The notes beneath the pieces were generated by a model. The model did no database searches, had not been told where the DNA came from, and saw only the letters and a program-made list of their open reading frames with translations. Of a stretch of DNA of 64,000 nucleotides, positions 28,675 to 35,219 are shown piece by piece. This DNA comes from a virus: the IMG/VR virus record IMGVR_UViG_3300036829_000104, positions 19,598-83,597 of that record, one strand, 5' to 3'. Position 1 is the stretch's first letter. The number at the start of each line of letters is the position of its first letter. A program made the translations under genes and the position numbers.

Positions 28675-29457
28675 ATGCCAGCCAAGTGGATCGCCACCCG
28701 GGAACTGCCGCTCGCGGACCTCGAGCGGTTCCCCGGCAACGCCCGCCGCGGCGACGTCGACGAGATCCGCAAGAGCATCGCCCGCCACGGCCAGTACCGC
28801 GCCATCGTCGTCCGCCAGCACGATGACCGCTACACGGTCCTTGCGGGGAACCACACCGCCGACGCGCTCGAGGCCGAGGGCAGCAGCACCGCCCGCTGCG
28901 AGCTGATCGAGTGCAGCGACGACGAGGCCGTCCGTATCAACCTCGCCGACAACCGCACCGCCGAGCTAGGCGGCTACGACAACGAGGCTCTCGCCGCGCT
29001 CCTGTCCACGCTGGATAACGACTACGACGGCACCGGCTGGGCCGAGGAAGACATCACCGCCATCCTCGAAGAGTCCGACGGTGTCTTCGGCGGCGACGGC
29101 GAATGGGACGGCGGCGACGGGGAGCCTGCCCCGAACCGCGGGGAGCTGCTCGCGCTCGCCGGCGTCACCATCGGGGAACCCCGGCACAAGGTCGAAACCG
29201 GCCAGGTCTGGGCGCTCGGCGACCACCGCCTCGTCATCGCGGACCTGTTCACCGGCTGGGAAGCATGGGCGCCGCTGCTCGACGGAGAGGTCACGTTCCT
29301 GCCGTACCCGACACCGCTCGCCCCGCACGCCCCCGGCTACGGCCCGCTCATCATGGTGCAGCCCGAGGAGTTCCTCGCCGGCCACCTGCTCGACAAGTGG
29401 CAGGACATCACCGGCGGGGCACCCGTCGTCGTCAACGCCGAGGTGGCCGCGGCGTGA
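28675..29457 (+). CDS. ParB/Srx-like protein with degenerate methyltransferase-like tail
   Basis: 260 residues; ATAGGAG precedes the ATG. Residues 1-90 are a ParB N-terminal-like fold: FPGNARRGDVDEIRKSIARH and VLAGNHTADAL (GNHT at 58-61), which binds nucleotide. The second half has PRHKVETGQVWALGDHRLVIAD, the hallmark of ParB-methyltransferase fusions, but where the catalytic DPPY should be it reads LPYP (209-212), and the domain is truncated to ~100 residues. A methylase is therefore unlikely. The TGA overlaps the DpdA start, so it is coupled to the 7-deazaguanine system, as ParB-like genes are in several related phages. Confidence 0.75.
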   Translation: MPAKWIATRELPLADLERFPGNARRGDVDEIRKSIARHGQYRAIVVRQHDDRYTVLAGNHTADALEAEGSSTARCELIECSDDEAVRINLADNRTAELGGYDNEALAALLSTLDNDYDGTGWAEEDITAILEESDGVFGGDGEWDGGDGEPAPNRGELLALAGVTIGEPRHKVETGQVWALGDHRLVIADLFTGWEAWAPLLDGEVTFLPYPTPLAPHAPGYGPLIMVQPEEFLAGHLLDKWQDITGGAPVVVNAEVAAA

Positions 29458-30242
29458 CGGTCAAGAACACTGGCGGCGGCACGTTCGACCCGTCCGCGAG
29501 GCCCCTGTACTTCGCTGCAGGCACGAACTGGACCGGCAACGCGGTCAGATGGCCCCGCCACGTCCTCGTCGCGGTCAACGACATCCTCAACCCCGCCGAC
29601 GAGCAGAAACTCCTCGTTCAGCACCTGGACGATGGCCGTATCGTCCTCCTGGACTCGGGCATCTTCTGGCTCACGAACCAGCACAAGCGCGCCCACGGCG
29701 TCACGATGGACGAGGCGCTCGCCCTCCCGCCCGAGGAGATCGACGGGTTCGACGAGCTGTTCACCCGGTATGTGCAGGTCGTCAAGCGGTACGGGGACCG
29801 CCTGTGGGGCTGGACCGAGCTGGACCAGGGCGGCGCGGTGAACAAGCGCCGCACCCGCGCCCGCCTCGAGGCCGAGGGAATCACCCCCATCCCCGTCTAC
29901 CACCCGCTGAACGACGGCTGGGACTACTTCGACGAGCTCGCCGCCGGCTATGACCGGATGTGCTTCGGGAACATCGTCCAGGCATCCCGCCCGTCCCGGG
30001 TCCGGCTGCTGCACACCATGTGGGAGCGGCACCGCGCCTACCCGGACCTGTGGATCCACATCCTCGGCCTGACCGCCAACGAGTGGTGCATGTCCGTCCC
30101 GCCGGACTCCTGTGACTCCTCGACCTGGCTGTCCCCGCTGCGCTGGCCCGCGGTCCGCACCGAGACCGCGATGCTCCGCAAGACCCGCGACCTCGGCGCG
30201 CGGTTCTCCTACGACATCGACAACCCGGACACCCCGGCATGA
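29454..30242 (+). CDS. dpdA: DpdA-like 7-deazaguanine DNA transglycosylase
   Basis: 262 residues from GTG. The sequence has the abbreviated tRNA-guanine transglycosylase fold of phage DpdA proteins: a predicted beta strand then LLDSGIFWL (D67), WGWTELDQGG, YHPLNDGWDYFDELAAGYDR, and HILGLTANEWCMSVPPDSCDSSTW, a substrate-loop region. Bacterial TGT is about 370 residues; small DpdA2-type proteins of actinophages are about this length. The enzyme swaps guanine in DNA for a 7-deazaguanine base. The neighbours QueD, QueE and FolE supply precursor, and the ParB-like gene is coupled upstream. The exact subfamily and final base are not determined by sequence. Confidence 0.75.
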   Translation: MTVKNTGGGTFDPSARPLYFAAGTNWTGNAVRWPRHVLVAVNDILNPADEQKLLVQHLDDGRIVLLDSGIFWLTNQHKRAHGVTMDEALALPPEEIDGFDELFTRYVQVVKRYGDRLWGWTELDQGGAVNKRRTRARLEAEGITPIPVYHPLNDGWDYFDELAAGYDRMCFGNIVQASRPSRVRLLHTMWERHRAYPDLWIHILGLTANEWCMSVPPDSCDSSTWLSPLRWPAVRTETAMLRKTRDLGARFSYDIDNPDTPA

Positions 30243-30388
30243 CACGGGCCGACTCGTTCGGCATGTGCTCCGACGCGGTGACAGCGATCAACCTGGTGTG
30301 GAGGCACGCCGGCGCCCGGACAGCCGAACTGCTCGGCCAGCCCGCCCATCCCGCGCACGTCATGAACGAGAGGCCAGCAGCCAAATGA
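30239..30388 (+). CDS. Small protein between DpdA and the T-fold protein (49 aa)
   Basis: MTRADSFGMCSDAVTAINLV then WRHAGARTAELLGQPAHPAHVM. Overlaps both neighbours by four bases (ATGA on each side), so it is translated with them. No family recognised; a single helix pair. Confidence 0.55.
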   Translation: MTRADSFGMCSDAVTAINLVWRHAGARTAELLGQPAHPAHVMNERPAAK

Positions 30389-30741
30389 CCAGCCCCGGCA
30401 CCGTAACCGTGTGGGCGACCGCGCAGCTGCCCGGCTTCCACCGCTGGCCGGACGCACCGCCGTCCCGCGGCTACCTGTGCGACAGGCACCGGCACGTGTT
30501 CCACGTCAAGGCAACCGCCGCGGTGAGCCACGACGACCGGGACATCGAGTTCCACGACCTGTCCGACATGATCCGGACGTGGTGGGGACCTGGTGCCCGG
30601 GAGTGCGGGAGCGCGTCGTGCGAGTCGCTGGCGAGGGAGCTTGCCGGGTACCTGGGGGATCAGGGGGTCGTCGTGGCGTCGGTGGAGGTGTCGGAGGACG
30701 GCGAGTCGGGGGCGGTGCTCACGCTCCCGCCGGACGTCTGA
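30385..30741 (+). CDS. QueD-like T-fold protein of unknown function (118 aa)
   Basis: LPGFHRWPDAPPSRGYLCDR, then HRHVFHVKATAAV, and RDIEFHDLSDMI. The spacing of FH, a Cys, HxH and a later DxxFxxL recalls 6-carboxytetrahydropterin synthase (His, Cys, HGH, DFxxLK), but HGH is HRH and the catalytic-helix sequence differs. A paralogue of QueD acting on a pterin or deazaguanine intermediate is a reasonable inference. It lies in an overlapping run ParB-DpdA-small protein-this gene, apart from the true QueD downstream. A regulon motif follows at 30798. Confidence 0.55.
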   Translation: MTSPGTVTVWATAQLPGFHRWPDAPPSRGYLCDRHRHVFHVKATAAVSHDDRDIEFHDLSDMIRTWWGPGARECGSASCESLARELAGYLGDQGVVVASVEVSEDGESGAVLTLPPDV

Positions 30742-30797
30742 AATGTTGTCCCGCTTCCTTTTCCGGGCTTGTCTTCTGCCGGTCTCATCGGTGAGTA

Positions 30798-30817
30798 TTG
30801 TCTTTGTAAGCGGACAA
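30798..30817 (+). promoter_or_regulatory. Regulon motif copy 4 (rightward)
   Basis: TTGTCTTTGTAAGCGGACAA, 18 bp before INLARPN copy 2, in the same orientation relative to its gene as all leftward copies. This copy is closest to the consensus. Confidence 0.75.
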
Positions 30818-30835
30818 CACTTCAGGAGGCACCCG

Positions 30836-30991
30836 ATGACCAGCACCACGACCACCCCGGCCCAGATCACCGCCCACGTCCCCGCCGCCCGGTACGGTCA
30901 GGTCGTCACGATCGACGGCACGGACTACAAGGTCATCGAGATCAACCTGGCCCGCCCGAACCACCCGGTCCTCGCCCCGATCAGCAAGTAA
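30836..30991 (+). CDS. INLARPN micro-protein, copy 2 (51 aa)
   Basis: MTSTTTTPAQITAHVPAARY then GQVVTIDGTDYKVIEINLAR and PNHPVLAPISK. Paralogue of the leftward protein at 28396-28569, with a Thr-rich rather than Lys-rich start. AGGAGG precedes the ATG. With the motif upstream and a hairpin terminator downstream, it is a complete cassette of about 240 bp between DpdA/T-fold genes and queD. Confidence 0.7.
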   Translation: MTSTTTTPAQITAHVPAARYGQVVTIDGTDYKVIEINLARPNHPVLAPISK

Positions 30992-31008
30992 CACCAGCCA
31001 GGCCCCGG

Positions 31009-31040
31009 CCCCGGCACCCCGCAGCGGAGTGCCGGGGTTT
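31009..31040 (+). terminator. Terminator after INLARPN copy 2
   Basis: CCCCGGCAC (31009-31017) pairs with GTGCCGGGG (31029-31037), followed by TTT. The stop codon is at 30991 and queD starts 55 bp beyond. Confidence 0.65.
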
Positions 31041-31094
31041 CCGCTTGCCCGCACCCGAGCCTTCACGGCCTCCAACCCTGCAGAGGTAGTCCCC

Positions 31095-31517
31095 TTGCAC
31101 GAAGTCACCGTGCGCCACAACTTCGAGACCGCTCACCGGCTGCCGCACCTTCCCGGCAAATGCCAGTCCCTCCACGGCCACTCGTGGTGGGCGCACGTCA
31201 CCGTCTCCGCCCCCGAGGTCGCCGCCGGGGTGCTGGTCGAGTTCGGCCCGTTCAAGGCCGCGCTCCGCGCGTGGATCGACACCCACCTAGACCACGGGTC
31301 GATGCTGGGCCCCGACGACCCGCTCGTCCCGCTGCTGCGCGCCGAGGGCTGCAAAGTCCACGAGGTGCCCGGCTGGCCGACCGTGGAGAACGTCGCCGCC
31401 ATGCTCGCGGAGGTCGCCGCGGCCGAGCTGGAGAACCTGGTCCGCGCACCGCACGCCACGGTGACCGGCGTGCGGGTCACCGAAACCCACGTGAACGAGG
31501 CCGCATGGCTGGCCTGA
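31095..31517 (+). CDS. queD: 6-carboxy-5,6,7,8-tetrahydropterin synthase
   Basis: 140 residues from TTG 31095 with AGAGG upstream. FETAHRLPHLPGKCQSLHGHSWWAHVTV is the QueD/PTPS signature: zinc ligands H14, H27 and H29 and the catalytic Cys C23. VLVEFGPFKAALRAWIDTHLDHGSML supplies the DFxxLK-like helix and the DH pair; VRVTETHVNEAAW ends the fold. It converts dihydroneopterin triphosphate, made by FolE, to carboxytetrahydropterin. It overlaps queE by 13 bases, and queE overlaps folE, forming a compact precursor operon. Confidence 0.9.
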   Translation: MHEVTVRHNFETAHRLPHLPGKCQSLHGHSWWAHVTVSAPEVAAGVLVEFGPFKAALRAWIDTHLDHGSMLGPDDPLVPLLRAEGCKVHEVPGWPTVENVAAMLAEVAAAELENLVRAPHATVTGVRVTETHVNEAAWLA

Positions 31518-32227
31518 CCGTGACCGCGGACACCCTCGTCGTCGCGGAGGCGTTCGGCCCCACGGTGCAGGGCGAGGGCCCATCGGCCGGCCGGCAGGCG
31601 TCGTTCATTCGCCTCGGCGGCTGCGACCTGCACTGCACATGGTGCGACTCGGGGTTCACCTGGGACGCTCAGCGGTTCGACCTGCGCGCCGAACTGGTCC
31701 GCCGTGACGTCGACAGCATGCTCGCCGAGGTGCTGGGGTACGGGACGCCGCTCGTGGTGATCACCGGCGGGGAGCCGCTGCTGCACCAGAACCAGCCCGG
31801 ATGGGACCGGCTCCTGACCGGTCTTGCGGCCGCGGACCGCGACATCGAGGTCGAGACGAACGGCACCCGCGCGCCGGGCGAGACCACGGCCCGCCTCGTC
31901 ACCAGGTTCAACGTGTCGCCGAAGCTGAGCGGCGCCGGAGACCCGGAGTCCGCGCGCATCCGCCCGGACGCGCTGGCCGCGCTCGCCGCGACCGGCCGGG
32001 CGGTGTTCAAGTTCGTATGCGCCAGCCGCGCCGACCTCGACGAGGCAGCCCGCGTGGCGGCGCTCGCGGGCATCCCGCCCCGGCTGGTGTGGATCATGCC
32101 GGAAGGCACCGACCCGGCAACGCTCACCGCCCGGCTGCGGGAGCTCGCGGATCCCGCCGTCGCCGCGGGCTTCAACCTGACCACGCGGCTCCACGTGCTC
32201 GCGTGGGGAGATGAACGAGGACGATGA
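31505..32227 (+). CDS. queE: 7-carboxy-7-deazaguanine synthase
   Basis: 240 residues. Radical-SAM cluster cysteines C40, C44 and C47 sit in GGCDLHCTWCDSGFTW, preceded by EAFGPTVQGEGPSAGRQASFIRL, which is specific to QueE; VVITGGEPLLH is the SAM-binding GGEP and DIEVETNGT follows. The enzyme rearranges carboxytetrahydropterin to 7-carboxy-7-deazaguanine (CDG). No QueC lies next to it, so CDG itself or a host-made product must feed DpdA. Confidence 0.92.
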   Translation: MAGLTVTADTLVVAEAFGPTVQGEGPSAGRQASFIRLGGCDLHCTWCDSGFTWDAQRFDLRAELVRRDVDSMLAEVLGYGTPLVVITGGEPLLHQNQPGWDRLLTGLAAADRDIEVETNGTRAPGETTARLVTRFNVSPKLSGAGDPESARIRPDALAALAATGRAVFKFVCASRADLDEAARVAALAGIPPRLVWIMPEGTDPATLTARLRELADPAVAAGFNLTTRLHVLAWGDERGR

Positions 32228-32799
32228 CCCACCAGCACGAAACCCACCCGGCCACGGCCCACGCCCGCGCGATGCTGACCGCCCTCGGCGTGGACTGCAC
32301 GGGGGAGGACACCGCCGACACGCCGGCCCGCCTGGTCGGCGCACTCGCCGAGCTGACCGCGGGCCTCGAGCTCGACCCGGGCAGGCACCTCGCGGTGACC
32401 TTCCCGCCGCCGTCAGCTGACCCACCGATGGTGGTCGTGCCCGGCATCCCGATCTCCTCGGTGTGTGAGCATCACGTGCTGCCGTTCACCGGCACGGCCA
32501 CGATCGCGTACCTGCCAGCCGGGCGGATCGTCGGCCTGTCGAAGCTCGCCCGGGTGGCACAGGAGTTCGCGGCCCGCCCGCAGGTGCAGGAGCGCCTCGG
32601 GGACCAGATCGTCACCGCGATCGACAAGCACCTCGACACGCGCGGCGCCGCGTGCATGATCACCGCCGTCCACTCGTGCATGACGCTGCGCGGCGCGAAG
32701 GCGGCCGGCGCGAAGATGGTCACCTCGCACCTGACCGGGCTGTTCCGGGAAGACGCCGCAGCGCGGGCCGAGTTCATCCAACTCGCCCGCACCGCCTGA
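32224..32799 (+). CDS. folE: GTP cyclohydrolase I
   Basis: 191 residues, the full GTP cyclohydrolase I core. SSVCEHHVLPFTGTATIAYLP gives zinc ligands C81 and H84, and AVHSCMTLRGAK gives C152. GLSKLARVAQEFAARPQVQERL and MVTSHLTGLF are family signatures. It makes dihydroneopterin triphosphate from GTP, the first step towards preQ-type bases. The ATG overlaps the end of queE. Confidence 0.93.
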   Translation: MTHQHETHPATAHARAMLTALGVDCTGEDTADTPARLVGALAELTAGLELDPGRHLAVTFPPPSADPPMVVVPGIPISSVCEHHVLPFTGTATIAYLPAGRIVGLSKLARVAQEFAARPQVQERLGDQIVTAIDKHLDTRGAACMITAVHSCMTLRGAKAAGAKMVTSHLTGLFREDAAARAEFIQLARTA

Positions 32800-32803
32800 C
32801 AGG

Positions 32804-33025
32804 CTACCGGCCAGGATCGTCCAGCACCTTGTCGCCGATACCCGGCTGGTAGAGGTGCAGGCGTTCGGGGCTGATCCACACCGTGAACACGGAGCGCGCG
32901 ACCTCGGCGTCACGGCTGCTACGGCCGGCCACCGCCTCCGCCTCAGCCGCCGACTCGTACCCGCTCCAGCGCGAGCCGTCGTTCCACTCGATCGCAAAGG
33001 TCTCGTAACTCCGTTCGATCACCAT
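32804..33025 (-). CDS. Hypothetical protein (73 aa)
   Basis: MVIERSYETFAIEWNDGSRW, GYESAAEAEAVAGRSSRDAEVARSVFTVW. A strand-helix-strand protein without a known motif. Leftward, convergent with folE at only four bases' distance. It has no regulon motif; upstream is the hairpin that ends the next leftward cassette. Confidence 0.5.
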   Translation of the reverse strand: MVIERSYETFAIEWNDGSRWSGYESAAEAEAVAGRSSRDAEVARSVFTVWISPERLHLYQPGIGDKVLDDPGR

Positions 33026-33068
33026 CGTGTGCTCCTCCTCGGGATTGCAGTTGGGACGGCCGGGTGCA

Positions 33069-33100
33069 GCGCGGGCCGGGTTTACGGACCTAGCCCGCGC
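33069..33100 (-). terminator. Terminator of the leftward 33116 gene
   Basis: GCGCGGGC (33069-33076) pairs with GCCCGCGC (33093-33100), 15 bp past the stop at 33116 on the leftward strand. The loop is 16 bases. Confidence 0.5.
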
Positions 33101-33115
33101 CGCGTAGGTGCTGGG

Positions 33116-33358
33116 TCATATGACGGCCAGCATGCTGGTGTGGACTTTGACCGTTCCGGTGCCGCCGTCGCGGGACAGCGTCGCGATCGAGTCGCGGATG
33201 CTGGCGACGGTCCACTCGGTGCCGGCGAGGTGCCATTCCCGGCCCATGTAGCGAACCCGGCGGCCGGCCCACGGGTGCTGGTTCTCGGGGACGATCCACA
33301 TGGCGGGGTCGCTGTAGTCGATGTCAGCGGCCGGGTTCTGGGTGCCGGTGGTGGTCAT
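33116..33358 (-). CDS. Hypothetical protein in the regulon (80 aa)
   Basis: MTTTGTQNPAADIDYSDPAM, then WAGRRVRYMGREWHLAGTEWTVASIRDSIATLSRDGGTGTVKVHTSMLAVI. Like the INLARPN proteins it is small and beta-rich with a Thr-rich N-terminus, suggesting a small beta-barrel, but the sequence differs. The regulon motif lies 17 bp upstream and a hairpin follows its stop, so it is another self-contained cassette. Confidence 0.6.
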   Translation of the reverse strand: MTTTGTQNPAADIDYSDPAMWIVPENQHPWAGRRVRYMGREWHLAGTEWTVASIRDSIATLSRDGGTGTVKVHTSMLAVI

Positions 33359-33375
33359 CGGGTCCTCCTCAAGTG

Positions 33376-33395
33376 TTGTCTCCTTACAAGGACAA
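33376..33395 (-). promoter_or_regulatory. Regulon motif copy 5
   Basis: Read leftward: TTGTCCTTGTAAGGAGACAA, 17 bp before the ATG at 33358. Confidence 0.75.
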
Positions 33396-33429
33396 TAATC
33401 ATCGATGGGCCGGGCAGAAGACAAGCGAA

Positions 33430-33458
33430 GCGCGGACCGGATTCAACCCGGCCCGCGC
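33430..33458 (-). terminator. Terminator of the RGHDSR gene
   Basis: GCGCGGACCGG (33430-33440) pairs, with one mismatch, with CCGGCCCGCGC (33448-33458). It lies just past the stop at 33471 and before the motif of the next leftward cassette. Confidence 0.6.
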
Positions 33459-33470
33459 CCCGCACCCAGG

Positions 33471-34367
33471 TCACGCCGCCTCGCTGGCCGCCCGCTTCGC
33501 GTCAGCCCGGTCCAGCGCCTTCGCAACCTTCCCGGCGAACCGGTCGCTGATCGCCGCAGCGGTCTTCGCGACCTGCTCGCGGGTCATCTCGCCGGCCACG
33601 TACCCCGCGGTCAGCTTCTTCGCGTACCGCGAGTCGTGACCCCGCACGAACGTCCGGGACGCCGCCTCACCGCAGCACGGGCAGGTGCCGGTACCGGGCC
33701 TGCTCTCCTCGTCCGCCTGCGCGAGGGACTTCACGAGCTTGCCGTGGAACCGCTCGCTCACCTTGCCAGCAGCTTCGATGACCTGCTCGCGGGTCATCTC
33801 GCCTGCCTTGTACGCGGCACGCAGCTTCGATGCGAACCGCGAGTCGTGACCGCGGGCGAACACCCGCGCGGTCAGCTCACCGCACCCGCAGGCGCACTGC
33901 TTGTCGGCCGGCTTCGGCTTGTAGGTGCCCTTCGCCTTCGGCGCCTTGACCTCAGCGGGCTCGTCCGCAGTCTCGGCCTCCGGCTCGCCGGCCTCGTCCT
34001 CGGGCTCGATGACCTCGGAGGCGTCTGCAGCTTCCTGCTGCGCGAGCCAGACGTCGGCGTCGATCATCGTGCCGTTGTCCAGCCCGCGCTGAATCGCGGC
34101 AGCCAGTTCCTCATCGGTCGGGTTGGCAGGGTCGGCCACAAACGGGGACACAGCCTCGCCGGTCTGCGGCGCCTCCTCCTGCACGGTCTCACCCTCGGCG
34201 GCGACCTGCGCGAGCCGCGCCTCGTGCCGCTTCGCCCGGCCGATCACGGTGGTGCGGGGAACGCCGAGCACCTTCGCTGCCTCGGTGGCGCTGCCGTCGG
34301 CTGCCTGCAAGGCGGCGTACGCCTGCACCTCGAGCTCAACCTTGCTGGTGGCGGTGGTGGTGGTCAT
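33471..34367 (-). CDS. HTH protein with two tandem RGHDSR zinc modules (298 aa)
   Basis: Residues ~10-50 (VQAYAALQAADGSATEAAKVLGVPRTTVIGRAKRH) form an Fis/HTH-like DNA-binding domain. A long acidic linker follows. Two copies of a ~65-residue module then occur: CACGCGELTARVFARGHDSR with YKAGEMTREQVIEAAGKVSERFHGK, and CPCCGEAASRTFVRGHDSR with YVAGEMTREQVAKTAAAISDRFAGK. Each has Cys ligands, an invariant RGHDSR and an EMTREQV helix. Proteins with RGHDSR modules occur in actinophages, but I know of no assigned function. The regulon motif lies 20 bp upstream. Confidence 0.7.
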   Translation of the reverse strand: MTTTTATSKVELEVQAYAALQAADGSATEAAKVLGVPRTTVIGRAKRHEARLAQVAAEGETVQEEAPQTGEAVSPFVADPANPTDEELAAAIQRGLDNGTMIDADVWLAQQEAADASEVIEPEDEAGEPEAETADEPAEVKAPKAKGTYKPKPADKQCACGCGELTARVFARGHDSRFASKLRAAYKAGEMTREQVIEAAGKVSERFHGKLVKSLAQADEESRPGTGTCPCCGEAASRTFVRGHDSRYAKKLTAGYVAGEMTREQVAKTAAAISDRFAGKVAKALDRADAKRAASEAA

Positions 34368-34387
34368 GGCTGGAGCCTCCCAAAGTG

Positions 34388-34407
34388 TTGTCCGTTTACA
34401 TGGATAA
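34388..34407 (-). promoter_or_regulatory. Regulon motif copy 6 (degenerate)
   Basis: Read leftward: TTATCCATGTAAACGGACAA, 20 bp before the ATG at 34367. It keeps the TGTAA centre and right arm. Confidence 0.65.
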
Positions 34408-34516
34408 GACTACCGGCGGACCTTCGGATAGGACAAGCCAGAAGACACGATTCGAACTCCCACTCGCTCACCACCGACCACCCATCCGCCAGCCGCGCGA
34501 ACGCTGAGGGAGGGCC

Positions 34517-34849
34517 ATGACCACCCCCGGCAGCACAACCGCCCGGGGATACGGCAACAGCCATCAGCGCGAGAGAGCACGCTGGGAACCGGTCGTCGCC
34601 GCAGGCGAAGCATTCTGCAGCGAAACCATTTGCGTCATGCCCGCCCGCTGGATCAAGCCCGGCACTCAGTGGCACCTGGCTCACACGCCAGATCGCACGG
34701 GCTGGCTAGGACCAGCGCACGCCCGCTGCAACCTCGCCGAGCGCAACCGCCGCGTGAACGGAAGCCGCAGGAAATCCGGAAGCCGAAGCCGCGCCATCCG
34801 CAAACCCGGCCCCAAGACACTGCCGTGGCGCACCTCACGCCAGTGGTAG
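34517..34849 (+). CDS. HNH endonuclease next to terminase
   Basis: 110 residues. C34/C39 (FCSETIC), H56 in WHLAHTPDRTGW, H68 and C71/N72 in PAHARCNLAERNRR form an HNH fold; the basic tail (RKSGSRSRAIRKPG) would bind DNA. An HNH nuclease just before the terminase genes is typical of HK97-like siphophages, where it works with the large terminase in packaging. Start with AGGG upstream. Confidence 0.8.
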   Translation: MTTPGSTTARGYGNSHQRERARWEPVVAAGEAFCSETICVMPARWIKPGTQWHLAHTPDRTGWLGPAHARCNLAERNRRVNGSRRKSGSRSRAIRKPGPKTLPWRTSRQW

Positions 34850-34875
34850 CCAGCCACCGCCTCACCCGGCCAGCG

Positions 34876-35091
34876 ATGCCAGTCACCCCCGCACGTGCAC
34901 CGCAGTACATCTGTCACCGCTACGTACCGTCGTCGAGCCCGGCGGCAGGAGCGTGCCGCACCTCAGGGCCTGACGCTGCGAAAGCGCAAGCAGGAAAGCA
35001 GAAGCGGAGCGCAAGCACGAAAGCGCCCAGCGGCATCCCGGTCAGACCGGAAGTAATCACCGACCGTGACGGTTGCCGTCGCGGACAGTAG
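34876..35091 (+). CDS. Possible small gene in the HNH-terminase gap (71 aa)
   Basis: MPVTPARAPQYICHRYVPSS then KAQAGKQKRSASTKAPSG. No ribosome site and a mixed codon pattern. The 370 bp between 34850 and 35219 have little else: a G-run at 35110 and the ribosome site of the terminase gene. Low support. Confidence 0.25.
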   Translation: MPVTPARAPQYICHRYVPSSSPAAGACRTSGPDAAKAQAGKQKRSASTKAPSGIPVRPEVITDRDGCRRGQ

Positions 35092-35219
35092 CGCACCGCC
35101 GCGACCGTGGGGGGGCGGGGTCGAAACGGGCAAAACGGGCGCCGCTGACCCCCCCGAGTCAAACTTTTTATCTCCCCCGGCGTGAGGGGGGCTTGTGACT
35201 GGCGAGGAGGTGACTGCGA

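Noticed and set aside
34440-34475. GTTCGAATC-like T-arm sequence suggesting a tRNA
   Set aside because: Flanking bases do not pair into T, anticodon or acceptor stems on either strand. I saw no convincing tRNA in the window, though I could not run a tRNA search.
34681-34917. Leftward 78-codon frame MTDVLRCTCGGDWHRWPG antisense to the HNH gene
   Set aside because: The start reads naturally, but most of the frame is Arg/Leu-rich antisense of a well-supported HNH gene.
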